From Pseudomonas sp. NFACC02 (GTDB taxonomy: Bacteria; Pseudomonadota; Gammaproteobacteria; Pseudomonadales; Pseudomonadaceae), in NCBI RefSeq assembly GCF_900110765.1, contig NZ_FOEO01000043.1:1-45268 (forward strand): DNA of 45,268 bases, given 5' to 3'. The position numbers were made by a program, and so were the translations under genes. This document shows positions 35,901-44,718 of the stretch, piece after piece. Position 1 is the stretch's first letter, and each line of letters begins with the position of its first letter. Under the pieces are notes generated by a model, which worked only from the letters and a program-made list of their open reading frames with translations, was not told the DNA's origin and ran no database searches.

Positions 35901-36027
35901 GTATTCGGAACGACACGAACCCTGTAGGAGCTGTCCGAGGTTACGAGGGTATGGGCCGCAATTCGGACGAAGGCGGTGTGTCAGTCACTGTGGATGTGGC
36001 TGACCCACCGCATTCGCCAGCAAGCCT
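35901..36027. repeat. Second copy of the 140-bp-period tandem duplication
   Basis: This copy starts with ATTCGGAACGACACGAACCC, shares GTCCGAGGTTACGAGGG and GGTGTGTCAGT with the first copy, and ends in CGCCAGCAAGCC. It has a short insertion relative to copy one and its REP-like end has diverged. It lies just past the stop of the DUF3530 gene. Confidence 0.8.
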
Positions 36028-36036
36028 TCCGCGAAC

Positions 36037-37014
36037 CTACTGCCCTTCAAGCCACCCGCGCACACGGCGGAACAGTTGATCCTGTTCCATCGCCGGGTTA
36101 CCTGGAATCGAGCTCAGCGTGACTTGCGTGAAGCGTGCGTTTTTCACGCGTTTGCTTGCATCCAGGCGATCCTGGGCCTGCTGACGCGGGACGGTTCGCT
36201 CCTTGTTGACGAAGTCCGCTGTGGCGACTTTCAGGTTCGGTATCAGCTCCAGCAATGACGGCGTATCGTTTCCGGTGTCGACCGCTGTCACCAGCACCAG
36301 TTTCTGAATGGCAGGCGAAGCGTGTTCGCTCATGTACCGCGCAGCCCAGTAGGCGCCTGTGCCATGACCCAACAATACGACGGTACGCGCTTTGTTCTGT
36401 TGAGCGAACGCCACGGCACTGTCGATACGGGCGAAGATTTTTTCCGCGTGGGCTTTGGTCAGTTCCGCTTGCGCCGCCGCTTGTTCGGCAGCAGCGGCCG
36501 CATCGGCTTCGGCTGCGGCGGCTGGATCGGGCGCCTTGGCCTGTTCGTCCTTGGTCTTGTCGGCAGGTGCTTTGTCACCCGTTGGAGCCGGGTCGGCGGC
36601 GCGTGCGAAAACGTCGTTGTAGGCGTCCGGCATGCTCAGACTCAAGCTCGACCAACCCACGTCAGGGAACTTGCGACGCAACGGTCCTACGGCGTTGGGC
36701 CAGTCAGGCGATTCGTCCGCGCCGGGCACAATCACCACCGCGCCCTTGGGTTCGTCGACATTGGCGGGCTTCCACAAGGCCAGGAAGCGGTCGTCGCCAG
36801 CCTGCAACTGTTGTTGTTCGGCTTGTGGCACCGAGCGCTCCAGCGCCAGCGCATCTTCCTGGCTGCGTGAGGGCAGGGGAGCGCGCTCAATAGGCGTTTC
36901 GGCGGGCTTGGCATCTTTGGCCGGCGCAGGATCTGCCGCCATCGCGATCTGCGAGCAAGGTAGTATCAGCGTCAGGCAAATCGCGGGAAACATTGCGCGA
37001 ATGGTGTAGGACAT
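36037..37014 (-). CDS. DUF3530 family periplasmic alpha/beta-hydrolase-like protein
   Basis: The 325-residue protein has a signal peptide (MSYTIRAMFPAICLTLILPC, with the hydrophobic core ending near AMAA), a Pro/Ala/Lys linker, and a DUF3530 body with KGAVVIVPGADESPDWP, VGWSSLSLSMPD and a hydrolase-like nucleophile elbow VVLLGHGTGAYWAARY. In the last, the usual Gly-x-Ser-x-Gly is Gly-His-Gly-Thr-Gly, so a normal serine nucleophile is absent and activity is doubtful. An Ala/Glu/Gln-rich insert (about residues 160-195, AAAAEADAAAAAEQAAAQAE) interrupts the fold. ATG 37014 follows GGAA; an in-frame TTG four codons upstream is less likely. The function is unknown. It is divergent from agtS. Confidence 0.82.
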   Translation of the reverse strand: MSYTIRAMFPAICLTLILPCSQIAMAADPAPAKDAKPAETPIERAPLPSRSQEDALALERSVPQAEQQQLQAGDDRFLALWKPANVDEPKGAVVIVPGADESPDWPNAVGPLRRKFPDVGWSSLSLSMPDAYNDVFARAADPAPTGDKAPADKTKDEQAKAPDPAAAAEADAAAAAEQAAAQAELTKAHAEKIFARIDSAVAFAQQNKARTVVLLGHGTGAYWAARYMSEHASPAIQKLVLVTAVDTGNDTPSLLELIPNLKVATADFVNKERTVPRQQAQDRLDASKRVKNARFTQVTLSSIPGNPAMEQDQLFRRVRGWLEGQ

Positions 37015-37151
37015 CGGATATTCCAAAAGCCAGAAACAATTCCGGCAGCCTAATGGGTTGATGACGGTTTGTCAGGCCGGTATCGGCGAGCACGTGGGCG
37101 ACACGCGCGCCACATGATTGAACGAGGATTCAGGGAAGTGGAGATGACGGG

Positions 37152-39221
37152 TTGAGAATCCACGTGCGGTGCCTTCGGGTTATCGGCGGTGCGAGCGCGC
37201 GCTTGATGCTTCTGGTGTTGATCGTCCTCTCTTCACTGGCGCAGGCTGGCGTGCCCACCGCGTCGCCCGACCCGCTCAGCAGTTCGCAACGAGCGTGGCT
37301 CAATCAACGTGCCCAATTGCGGGTCGGGCTGGTATTGCAGGCGCCCTATGCGCAATTTGACCGACGGGCGCAGGTGCTGTCGGGCGCCAATGTCGATCTG
37401 GTTAACCTGATGGCCAGAACCCTTCAGGTCGAGTTGCTCTGGCGCCACTTTGCGGACCAGGCGGAGCTAGAGAAAGCGCTCGCTGACGGCGAGATCGACT
37501 TTGCTCCCGGCCTGACGCAAACCCCCGCGGGTCTTCGTCTCTGGTTGTACTCCGACCCCTATATGCGCGTGCCACAACTGGTGGTCGGCGAGCGCGATGG
37601 CTCAGGTGTTGTCGATCTGGAGAAACTGGATAGCCAGGTGCGCGTCGCCGTGCGCATGCCCAGCGCCACCGCGGACTATCTGCGCTCCAACTACACCCAT
37701 CTCAATTTGCAGGGCGTGCCGATGGAGCGTCAGGCGTTGCAATTGCTGTTGAGCCAGCAGGCACGATACGCAATCGTGGACGAGGCGCAACTCAGTCGCT
37801 TGTCCCGTGAAAGCGAGTTCGCAGGCCTGGCCGTGGTGGGGGACATCGGCTTTCCGCAACTGCTGCGGGTCGCCTCCCGGCGCGACATGCCTGAGCTTGC
37901 CGAGATCATCAGTCGCGCGCTGAACGTGATCGCGCCGAAGGACCTTGACCAGTTGCATGCCCAGTGGCTGCAGCCCAAGTACCCGCAAGTCACTGACTCC
38001 CCGGGCCTGTGGAAAAACATCACGCTGCTCTTGGTGGTGCTGGTGTTGGCGAGCGCGGCCATCGTGTTCTGGCAACGCAAGCAACAGCAACTGCTCGAAC
38101 GTGAATTGTTGGCGGCCCGTGAGGACATCGCCAGACGTCAAGCGGGTGAGGAGTCACTGCGTCTGGCGCAATTCTCCATCGACCAAAGCACCGTCGGCAT
38201 TCTTTGGGTCAACTGGGACAGCCACGTGCGTTACGCCAATCGGGCGGCGGAAAGCATGCTGGGGTATGAGCAGGGCGGCGTGGTGGATCGGCCGTTGATT
38301 GATTTCGAGCCCGGCCTGAACATGGATCGCTGGCTCAATCTCTGGAAAAACGCACGCTCCAGTGATGAAGCCCCGCAGAGTTTCGAAAGCAATTGTGTTC
38401 GCGCGGACGGCAGCATCCTGCCCGCGGACGTGTCGCTGAGTTTTTTGCGCTTTCGCGAGGCTGAATACCTGGTGGTGTTCATCACCGACGTGACCGAGCG
38501 CCGTCGCTCGCTGGCCGCGTTGCAGGAAAGCGAAGCCCGCTTGCAGGTGCTGGCCGAGCAACTGCGGGACTTGTCGGCGCACCTGGAAACCGTTCGGGAA
38601 GAGGAAAAGGCACGCATCGCCCGCGAGGTTCACGACGAGTTGGGTCAGATGTTGACCGTGCTGAAGCTGGAAACGTCGATGTGCGAACTGGCCTACGCCG
38701 ATCTCGATCCCGGGCTGCGGGATCGCCTGAACAGCATGAAGCGCTTGATCGCCCAGTTATTTCAGTTGGTGCGTGACGTCGCGACGGCGCTACGACCGCC
38801 GATTCTCGATGCCGGCATCGCTTCGGCCATCGAGTGGCAAGCCCGGCGTTTTGAAGCGCGCACGCAGATCCCGTGTCTGGTCCAGGTGCCGGACAACCTG
38901 CCGACGTTGCCGGATGCGACCGCCATCGGTCTGTTTCGCATCCTTCAGGAGTCGTTGACCAATGTCATGCGTCACGCCGAGGCGCACACTGTCGAATTGA
39001 ACCTGAGCCTGAGCAACGGTGTGCTGTGCATGAGCGTGGCCGACGACGGCAAAGGCTTCGATCAACGAGCAGAGCGTCCGGCGTCGTTCGGACTGGTGGG
39101 CATGCGCGAGCGGGTATTGATCATGGGCGGACGATTGCATCTGGACAGCACGCTGGGCGAAGGCACAACCTTGCGTGTCTACATTCCGCTGGAACAGGTT
39201 GCGCAGGAGCAAGTGCAGTGA
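37152..39221 (+). CDS. agtS: AgtS-like sensor histidine kinase with periplasmic solute-binding domain
   Basis: The 689-residue protein has a signal/anchor (residues 15-32), a periplasmic SBP_bac_3-type domain (about 48-275, LRVGLVLQAPYAQFD to LDQLHAQWLQPKY), one membrane helix (about 287-307), a PAS domain (about 338-455), a HisKA_3 dimerisation helix with the phosphoacceptor H494 in IAREVHDELGQML, and an HATPase domain ending GLVGMRERVLIMGG. It belongs to the NarL-type kinase class and pairs with the overlapping LuxR-type regulator. Synteny matches P. aeruginosa AgtS, which senses 4-aminobutyrate/5-aminovalerate. The start is TTG at 37152, with GGAG 8 bases before; GTG 37164 is an alternative. 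Confidence 0.88.
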   Translation: MRIHVRCLRVIGGASARLMLLVLIVLSSLAQAGVPTASPDPLSSSQRAWLNQRAQLRVGLVLQAPYAQFDRRAQVLSGANVDLVNLMARTLQVELLWRHFADQAELEKALADGEIDFAPGLTQTPAGLRLWLYSDPYMRVPQLVVGERDGSGVVDLEKLDSQVRVAVRMPSATADYLRSNYTHLNLQGVPMERQALQLLLSQQARYAIVDEAQLSRLSRESEFAGLAVVGDIGFPQLLRVASRRDMPELAEIISRALNVIAPKDLDQLHAQWLQPKYPQVTDSPGLWKNITLLLVVLVLASAAIVFWQRKQQQLLERELLAAREDIARRQAGEESLRLAQFSIDQSTVGILWVNWDSHVRYANRAAESMLGYEQGGVVDRPLIDFEPGLNMDRWLNLWKNARSSDEAPQSFESNCVRADGSILPADVSLSFLRFREAEYLVVFITDVTERRRSLAALQESEARLQVLAEQLRDLSAHLETVREEEKARIAREVHDELGQMLTVLKLETSMCELAYADLDPGLRDRLNSMKRLIAQLFQLVRDVATALRPPILDAGIASAIEWQARRFEARTQIPCLVQVPDNLPTLPDATAIGLFRILQESLTNVMRHAEAHTVELNLSLSNGVLCMSVADDGKGFDQRAERPASFGLVGMRERVLIMGGRLHLDSTLGEGTTLRVYIPLEQVAQEQVQ

Positions 39222-39847
39222 TTCGTGTATTGGTCGCCGAAGACCACACCATCGTTCGAGAAGGCATCAAGCAGTTGATCGGTCTTGCCAAGGACCTGCA
39301 GGTGGTGGGGGAGGCCAGCAATGGTGAACAGTTACTGGAAGGCCTGCGTCATATCGAGTGCGAGGTCGTGCTGCTCGACATTTCCATGCCCGGCGTGAAC
39401 GGTCTGGAAGCCATCCCGAGAATCCGTGCACTGAATAATCCTCCCGCCATTCTGGTGCTCTCGATGCATGACGAGGCGCAAATGGCGGCTCGCGCCTTGA
39501 AGATTGGCGCTGCCGGGTACGCCACCAAGGACAGTGATCCGGCATTGCTGCTGACTGCAATACGACGGGTAGCGTCAGGCGGTCGCTACATCGACCCGGA
39601 CCTGGCCGATCGCATGGTGTTCGAGGTTGGCCTGACGGACAGCCGGCCGTTGCATTCGCTGCTGTCCGAGCGCGAGTTCTCGGTCTTCGAGCGCCTGGCT
39701 CAAGGCGCCAACGTGAACGACATCGCCCAACAACTGGCACTGAGCAGCAAGACCATCAGTACGCACAAAGCGCGCCTGATGCAGAAGCTCAACATCACTT
39801 CGCTGGCAGAGCTGGTGAAGTACGCGATGGAGCACAAGCTGGTGTGA
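39218..39847 (+). CDS. agtR: AgtR-like LuxR/NarL-family response regulator
   Basis: The 209-residue regulator has a receiver domain (E8 and D9 in VAEDH, phosphoacceptor D54 in VLLDISMPG) and a C-terminal LuxR-type helix-turn-helix (LSEREFSVFERLAQG, then NDIAQQLALSSKTISTHKARLM). The start is GTG at 39218, overlapping the agtS stop as GTGA, with AGGAG upstream. It probably activates the ABC transporter operon downstream; a palindrome at 40013-40030 is a candidate binding site. Confidence 0.92.
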   Translation: MIRVLVAEDHTIVREGIKQLIGLAKDLQVVGEASNGEQLLEGLRHIECEVVLLDISMPGVNGLEAIPRIRALNNPPAILVLSMHDEAQMAARALKIGAAGYATKDSDPALLLTAIRRVASGGRYIDPDLADRMVFEVGLTDSRPLHSLLSEREFSVFERLAQGANVNDIAQQLALSSKTISTHKARLMQKLNITSLAELVKYAMEHKLV

Positions 39848-39891
39848 TCACATGTCTGAAAGCGACCGTTTTCAGCGCCCGTAATGCCCCC

Positions 39892-39956
39892 TTCGCGGGC
39901 AAGCTCGCTCCCACAGAAAGACTACGATCCCCTGTAGGAGCGCGCTTGCCCGCGAA
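39892..39956. repeat. Inverted REP pair (REPIN) after agtR
   Basis: TTCGCGGGCAAGCTCGCTCC (from 39892) and GGAGCGCGCTTGCCCGCGAA (to 39956) are facing arms of about 25 bases with a 15-base spacer. It lies 44 bases past the agtR stop and may protect or terminate the agtSR transcript. Confidence 0.85.
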
Positions 39957-40012
39957 TGGGTTTCAACGTGCGAAATCCGTCTGACTGACTGCATGCCTAT
40001 TCCCGCCATCCG

Positions 40013-40030
40013 TGTAGGGCAATTCCTACA
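40013..40030. promoter_or_regulatory. Palindrome upstream of the agt transporter operon, candidate AgtR site
   Basis: TGTAGG and CCTACA are perfect arms around GCAATT, 108 bases before the ATPase start codon. Similar 18-bp dyads suit dimeric LuxR-type response regulators, and the regulator gene is adjacent. No convincing -35/-10 pair is visible nearer the gene. The dyad is seen; its ligand is inferred. Confidence 0.45.
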
Positions 40031-40137
40031 GAGAACCTTCCACCGCACCTAGGACAATCTCTCCTGCGCCCCGATTTGCGCGGTCTGGGGGCTACTCTAG
40101 GCTTGCTCCCACGGTGGATTAAACAAAGGTGTGGGTA

Positions 40138-41262
40138 ATGAGCAACGTCGATTCAAGCGCTGGGGCAAGTGATGTTCTGGTCTGCTTTCGTGGTGTGCAG
40201 AAGAGCTACGACGGCGAAGCCCTGATCGTCAAAGACCTCAACCTGGACATCCGCAAGGGCGAGTTCCTCACCCTGCTTGGGCCTTCCGGTTCCGGCAAGA
40301 CCACCAGCCTGATGATGCTTGCCGGTTTCGAAACCCCGACTGCGGGCGAGATCCTGCTGGCGGGCCGGTCGATCAACAACGTGCCGCCGCACAAGCGCGA
40401 CATCGGCATGGTGTTTCAGAACTACGCCCTGTTCCCGCACATGACGGTTGCCGAGAACCTGGCGTTCCCGCTGTCGGTGCGCGGCATGAGCAAGACCGAC
40501 GTCGCGGAGAAGGTGAAGAAGGCGCTGGACATGGTCCAGCTTGGCGCGCTTTCCCATCGTTATCCGGCGCAGATGTCCGGTGGTCAGCAACAGCGTGTCG
40601 CGCTGGCCCGCGCGCTGGTGTTCGAACCGCAGTTGGTCTTGATGGATGAACCTCTCGGCGCGCTCGACAAGCAACTGCGTGAACACATGCAGATGGAGAT
40701 CAAGCACCTGCACCAACGTCTGGGCGTAACCGTCGTTTACGTGACCCACGACCAGGGCGAGGCGCTGACCATGTCCGACCGCGTTGCCGTCTTTCACCAG
40801 GGCGAAATTCAACAGATCGCGCCGCCGCGTACGTTGTACGAAGAGCCGAAAAACACCTTCGTCGCCAACTTCATCGGCGAGAACAATCGCATCAACGGCA
40901 CGCTGCTCAGCCAGGCTGGTGATCGCTGTGTGGTGACCCTGAGCCGCGGCGAGAAGGTCGAGGCGCTGGCGGTCAACGTAGGCGTACCGGGCGCTCCCGT
41001 CACCCTGTCGATTCGTCCCGAGCGTGTGCACCTCAATGGCCGGAGCGAGAGCTGTGTCAATCGTTTCTCCGGACGCGTGGCTGAATTCATCTACCTGGGC
41101 GACCACGTGCGTGTGCGCCTGGAGGTAGCCGGGAAAACCGATTTCTTCGTCAAGCAGCCCATTGCCGAGCTGGATCCGGCGCTGAGCGTTGGCGACGTTG
41201 TGCCCATTGGATGGCAGGTCGAACACGCGCGCGCGTTGGACCCTTTGCAGGACGCGCAGTGA
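40138..41262 (+). CDS. agtA: ABC transporter ATP-binding protein (PotA-like), agt system
   Basis: The 374-residue ATPase has Walker A LLGPSGSGKTT, Q-loop VFQNYALFPHMT, signature MSGGQQQRVALARAL, Walker B LVLMDEPLGALD and the switch histidine in VTHDQGEAL. A C-terminal TOBE-type domain (about 250-370, with SIRPERVHL and EFIYLGDHVRVRL) is typical of polyamine/opine-type transporters. ATG 40138 follows AAAGGTG; GTG 40129 is in frame but less well placed. It is the first gene of the operon that, by synteny, imports 4-aminobutyrate and 5-aminovalerate. Confidence 0.93.
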   Translation: MSNVDSSAGASDVLVCFRGVQKSYDGEALIVKDLNLDIRKGEFLTLLGPSGSGKTTSLMMLAGFETPTAGEILLAGRSINNVPPHKRDIGMVFQNYALFPHMTVAENLAFPLSVRGMSKTDVAEKVKKALDMVQLGALSHRYPAQMSGGQQQRVALARALVFEPQLVLMDEPLGALDKQLREHMQMEIKHLHQRLGVTVVYVTHDQGEALTMSDRVAVFHQGEIQQIAPPRTLYEEPKNTFVANFIGENNRINGTLLSQAGDRCVVTLSRGEKVEALAVNVGVPGAPVTLSIRPERVHLNGRSESCVNRFSGRVAEFIYLGDHVRVRLEVAGKTDFFVKQPIAELDPALSVGDVVPIGWQVEHARALDPLQDAQ

Positions 41263-41353
41263 TTCATCCGCAGTAGTCGCAAACAGCAGCACCCAGAGGC
41301 GACCGAATCGCCCCCAATTGCTTAACCAACATTGTTCGTGGAGAGAAAAACAA

Positions 41354-42385
41354 ATGCTCAAGACATTGAAGCTCACCGCTCTATCGGTCGGCATGACGTG
41401 CGCGGCGCAAGCGATGGCCGCCGACCTGACTGTCATTTCCTTCGGTGGCGCGAACAAGGCAGCGCAGGAAAAGGCCTTCTACGCACCGTGGGAAAAAGCA
41501 GGCAACGGCAAGATCATTGCGGGTGAGTACAACGGTGAGATGGCCAAGGTCAAAGCCATGGTCGACACCAAGAGTGTTAACTGGGATCTGGTCGAGGTCG
41601 AGTCGCCTGAGTTGTCTCGCGGTTGCGACGAAGACATGTTTGAGCAAATCGATCCGAAGCTTCTGGGCAATAAGGAAGACTACGTAAAAGGTGCTATCCA
41701 GTCCTGCGGCGTTGGTTTCTTTGTATGGTCGACCGTGTTGGCGTACAACGCCGACAAACTGAAAACCGCTCCGGCCAGTTGGGCTGATTTTTGGGATACC
41801 AAGAAATTCCCGGGCAAACGTGGCCTGCGTAAAGGCGCCAAGTACACGTTGGAATTCGCGCTGATGGCTGACGGCGTTGCACCGAATGACGTCTACAAAG
41901 TGCTGGCCAGCAAAGACGGTCAGGACCGTGCCTTCAAGATGCTCGACAAGCTCAAGCCAAACATTCAGTGGTGGGAAGCAGGCGCCCAGCCGCCTCAGTT
42001 CCTGCAGTCGGGCGATGTCGTGATGAGCTCGGCCTACAACGGTCGCATCGCTGCCGTGCAGAAGGAAAGCAACTTGAAAGTGGTCTGGACCGGTGGCGTC
42101 TACGATTTCGACTCTTGGGCTATTCCTAAAGGCGCGAAAAACGCCGAGGAAGCCAAGAAGTTTCTGGCCTACACCCTCAAGCCTGAGCAACAGAAGACCT
42201 ATTCCGAGAATATCGCCTATGGCCCGGCCAACTCTCAAGCTGTTGCCCTGCTGACAGCGGAAAATCAGAAAAACATGCCAACCACGCCTGAGAATATCAA
42301 GGATCAGGTGCAGTTGGACGTGAGCTTCTGGACCGACAATGGTGAGTCGCTGGAACAGCGTTTCAACGCCTGGGCTGCCAAGTAA
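41354..42385 (+). CDS. agtB: Periplasmic substrate-binding protein, agt ABC system
   Basis: The 343-residue protein has a signal peptide ending AQAMAADL (cleavage after AMA near residue 22) and a spermidine/putrescine-type binding fold: TVISFGGANKAAQEKAFYAPW, NWDLVEVESPELSRGC, VWSTVLAYNADKL, WADFWDTKKFPGKRGL and FDSWAIPKGAKNAEEAKKF. The homologous P. aeruginosa protein binds 4-aminobutyrate/5-aminovalerate. A 91-base gap separates it from the ATPase, and a REP pair lies downstream, before the permeases, which could raise its expression over theirs. The ATG at 41354 follows GTGGAGAGAAAAAC. Confidence 0.93.
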   Translation: MLKTLKLTALSVGMTCAAQAMAADLTVISFGGANKAAQEKAFYAPWEKAGNGKIIAGEYNGEMAKVKAMVDTKSVNWDLVEVESPELSRGCDEDMFEQIDPKLLGNKEDYVKGAIQSCGVGFFVWSTVLAYNADKLKTAPASWADFWDTKKFPGKRGLRKGAKYTLEFALMADGVAPNDVYKVLASKDGQDRAFKMLDKLKPNIQWWEAGAQPPQFLQSGDVVMSSAYNGRIAAVQKESNLKVVWTGGVYDFDSWAIPKGAKNAEEAKKFLAYTLKPEQQKTYSENIAYGPANSQAVALLTAENQKNMPTTPENIKDQVQLDVSFWTDNGESLEQRFNAWAAK

Positions 42386-42415
42386 GTCATCTGCGATAAC
42401 CCGCCTGGTCAGAAC

Positions 42416-42500
42416 GTGTGGGCGGCTCGCTGGCGAATGCGGAGAATCATTCAACCTCGCGGGGTCTGGTCTGACCTCTTCGCCAGCAAGCCGCACACAG
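42416..42500. repeat. Inverted REP pair between binding-protein and permease genes
   Basis: GTGTGGGCGGCTCGCTGGCG (42416-42437) and TTCGCCAGCAAGCCGCACAC (42479-42500) are facing 22-base arms with two mismatches. It sits in the 218-base spacer after agtB. In the transcript it would shield the upstream mRNA from 3' decay, as REP does between malE and malF in E. coli. Confidence 0.82.
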
Positions 42501-42603
42501 ACCGATTTGCGTCCATGCCATTTTTGCGTCAGACCCGGATGTGCCTGCTTTCTCTCATCGATTGAACAGCCGCATCCTTTGTTGAAAGATTTCGGAGTTC
42601 GCT

Positions 42604-43851
42604 ATGGCCACCGCCGTGCCCCTGACTGAAGGCGCCAGCCCGACCTTGAAGCAACGCCTGGCCCGTGCCGAGCGCGTCAATCGCTGGAAGGCTCAGGCGT
42701 TGATCGCGCCATTGGCGATTTTCCTGTTGCTGGTGTTTCTGGTGCCGATTGCGGCGCTGCTCTACAAGAGCGTGAACAACCCTGAAGTGGTTAGCGGCAT
42801 GCCGTTGACCGTGGTTGAAGTGTCGAAGTGGGATGGCAAAGGCCTGCCGCCGGAGTCGGTCTACAAGGCCGCGAGTCAGGATCTGGCCGAGGCCCGCAAG
42901 AATCAGACATTGGGCGATTTGTCCAAGCGTCTGAACCAGGAACTGGCCGGTTACCGCAGCCTGTTGGCGAAAACGGCCCGCGCGGTTCCGTTCAAGGAAG
43001 AGCCTGCTTCTTATAAGGAAGCGCTGGAAGCGGTCGATGAGCGCTGGGGTGATCCTGCGTACTGGCAGGCGATCCGTCGCAACACCTCAAGCATCACCCC
43101 TTATTACTTGCTGGCCGCTGTGGACCATCGCATCGACGACCTCGGTGAGGTGGCGCCAGCGACCCCTGATCAGGCGATCTACATCGATATCTTTGCCCGC
43201 ACTTTCTGGATGGGCCTGGTGATCACCGTGATCTGCCTGGTCCTGGCCTATCCGCTGGCGTACCTGCTGGCGAATCTGCCGGCACGTCAAAGCAACCTGT
43301 TGATGATTCTGGTGCTGTTGCCGTTCTGGACCTCCATTCTGGTGCGCGTCGCGGCATGGATCGTATTGCTGCAGTCGAGCGGTCTGATCAACGGTGCCCT
43401 GATGGCGCTGGGCATCATCGATAAACCGCTGGAGCTCGTGTTCAACCGGGTCGGCGTCTACATCTCGATGGTCCACATCATGCTGCCGTTCATGATCCTG
43501 CCGATCTACAGCGTCATGAAAGGCATCTCGCCGACGTATATGCGCGCGGCTATCTCGCTGGGTTGCAACCCGTTCGCCAGCTTCTGGCGGGTGTACTTCC
43601 CACAGACCTATGCCGGTGTCGGCGCAGGCTGCCTGTTGGTGTTCATTCTGGCCATCGGTTACTACATCACCCCGGCGTTGCTGGGCAGCCCGAACGATCA
43701 GATGGTCAGCTACTTCGTGGCCTTCTATACCAACACCAGCATCAACTGGGGTATGGCGACGGCGTTGGGGGGCTTGCTGCTGCTGGCGACCGTCGTGCTG
43801 TACCTGATCTATAGCTGGCTCGTCGGCGCCAGCCGCCTGCGTTTGAGCTGA
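42604..43851 (+). CDS. agtC: ABC transporter permease (PotB-like), agt system
   Basis: The 415-residue inner-membrane permease has a first helix at about residues 34-57, a long periplasmic loop of about 140 residues (LSKRLNQELAGYRSLLAKT region), then five helices including ITVICLVLAYPLAYLLANL and the EAA-type loop YMRAAISLGCNPFASFWRVYFP that contacts the ATPase. The large loop is longer than in PotB itself and typical of this Pseudomonas subfamily. The ATG at 42604 follows CGGAG. It is paired with the second permease 10 bases downstream. Confidence 0.93.
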   Translation: MATAVPLTEGASPTLKQRLARAERVNRWKAQALIAPLAIFLLLVFLVPIAALLYKSVNNPEVVSGMPLTVVEVSKWDGKGLPPESVYKAASQDLAEARKNQTLGDLSKRLNQELAGYRSLLAKTARAVPFKEEPASYKEALEAVDERWGDPAYWQAIRRNTSSITPYYLLAAVDHRIDDLGEVAPATPDQAIYIDIFARTFWMGLVITVICLVLAYPLAYLLANLPARQSNLLMILVLLPFWTSILVRVAAWIVLLQSSGLINGALMALGIIDKPLELVFNRVGVYISMVHIMLPFMILPIYSVMKGISPTYMRAAISLGCNPFASFWRVYFPQTYAGVGAGCLLVFILAIGYYITPALLGSPNDQMVSYFVAFYTNTSINWGMATALGGLLLLATVVLYLIYSWLVGASRLRLS

Positions 43852-43861
43852 GGAGACTGAC

Positions 43862-44686
43862 ATGTTGAGCCCTTATTCCTCGCCCATCGAGCGGGTCTGG
43901 TACTACGCACTGCGCATCCTGTGCGGGCTGATTCTGTTGTTCCTGGTGTTGCCGGTGCTGGTCATCGTACCGTTGTCGTTCAACTCGGGCAGTTTTCTGG
44001 TGTATCCGCTGCAAGGCTTCTCGTTGCACTGGTACCAGGACTTCTTCGGTTCGGCCGAGTGGATGCGTTCGTTGAAGAACAGCCTGATCGTTGCACCGGC
44101 TGCGACCCTTCTGGCCATGGGCTTCGGGACGTTGGCGGCGATCGGTTTGACCCGCAGCAACTTCCCCGGCAAGTCGCTGGTGATGGCGCTGGTCATCTCG
44201 CCGATGGTCGTGCCGGTGGTTATCGTGGGGGTTGCCAGTTACCTGTTCTTCGCGCCTTTGGGGCTGGGTAACAGCTACACCTCGTTGATCCTGGTGCACG
44301 CCGTGTTGGGTGTTCCGTTCGTGATCATCACCGTGTCGGCCACGCTGCAAGGCTTCAACTACAACCTGGTGCGGGCGGCCGCCAGCCTCGGCGCGTCGCC
44401 GTTAACGGCTTTCCGTCGCGTGACCTTGCCCTTGATTGCACCGGGCGTGATTTCCGGCGCCTTGTTTGCCTTTGCGACCTCGTTCGACGAAGTCGTGGTG
44501 ACGCTGTTCCTCGCAGGTCCTGAACAAGCGACGCTGCCACGGCAGATGTTCAGCGGCATCCGCGAAAACCTCAGCCCGACCATCGCGGCTGCCGCGACCT
44601 TGCTGATCGGCTTCTCGGTGGTGCTGCTGCTCGCCCTGGAATGGCTGCGTGGGCGCAGCGAGAAACTGCGCACGGCGGTGGAGTGA
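43862..44686 (+). CDS. agtD: ABC transporter permease (PotC-like), agt system
   Basis: The 274-residue permease has six hydrophobic segments, from LCGLILLFLVLPVLVIVPLS to IAAAATLLIGFSVVLLLALEWL, and the cytosolic coupling loop LVRAAASLGASPLTAFRRVTLP. It forms the heterodimeric channel with the preceding permease. The ATG at 43862 follows AGGAG, 10 bases after the previous stop. It is the last gene in the window; no terminator of classic form follows, only repeat DNA. Confidence 0.93.
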   Translation: MLSPYSSPIERVWYYALRILCGLILLFLVLPVLVIVPLSFNSGSFLVYPLQGFSLHWYQDFFGSAEWMRSLKNSLIVAPAATLLAMGFGTLAAIGLTRSNFPGKSLVMALVISPMVVPVVIVGVASYLFFAPLGLGNSYTSLILVHAVLGVPFVIITVSATLQGFNYNLVRAAASLGASPLTAFRRVTLPLIAPGVISGALFAFATSFDEVVVTLFLAGPEQATLPRQMFSGIRENLSPTIAAAATLLIGFSVVLLLALEWLRGRSEKLRTAVE

Positions 44687-44718
44687 CCGGCTGGAACGCC
44701 CACCGCCCCCCAGTGATT

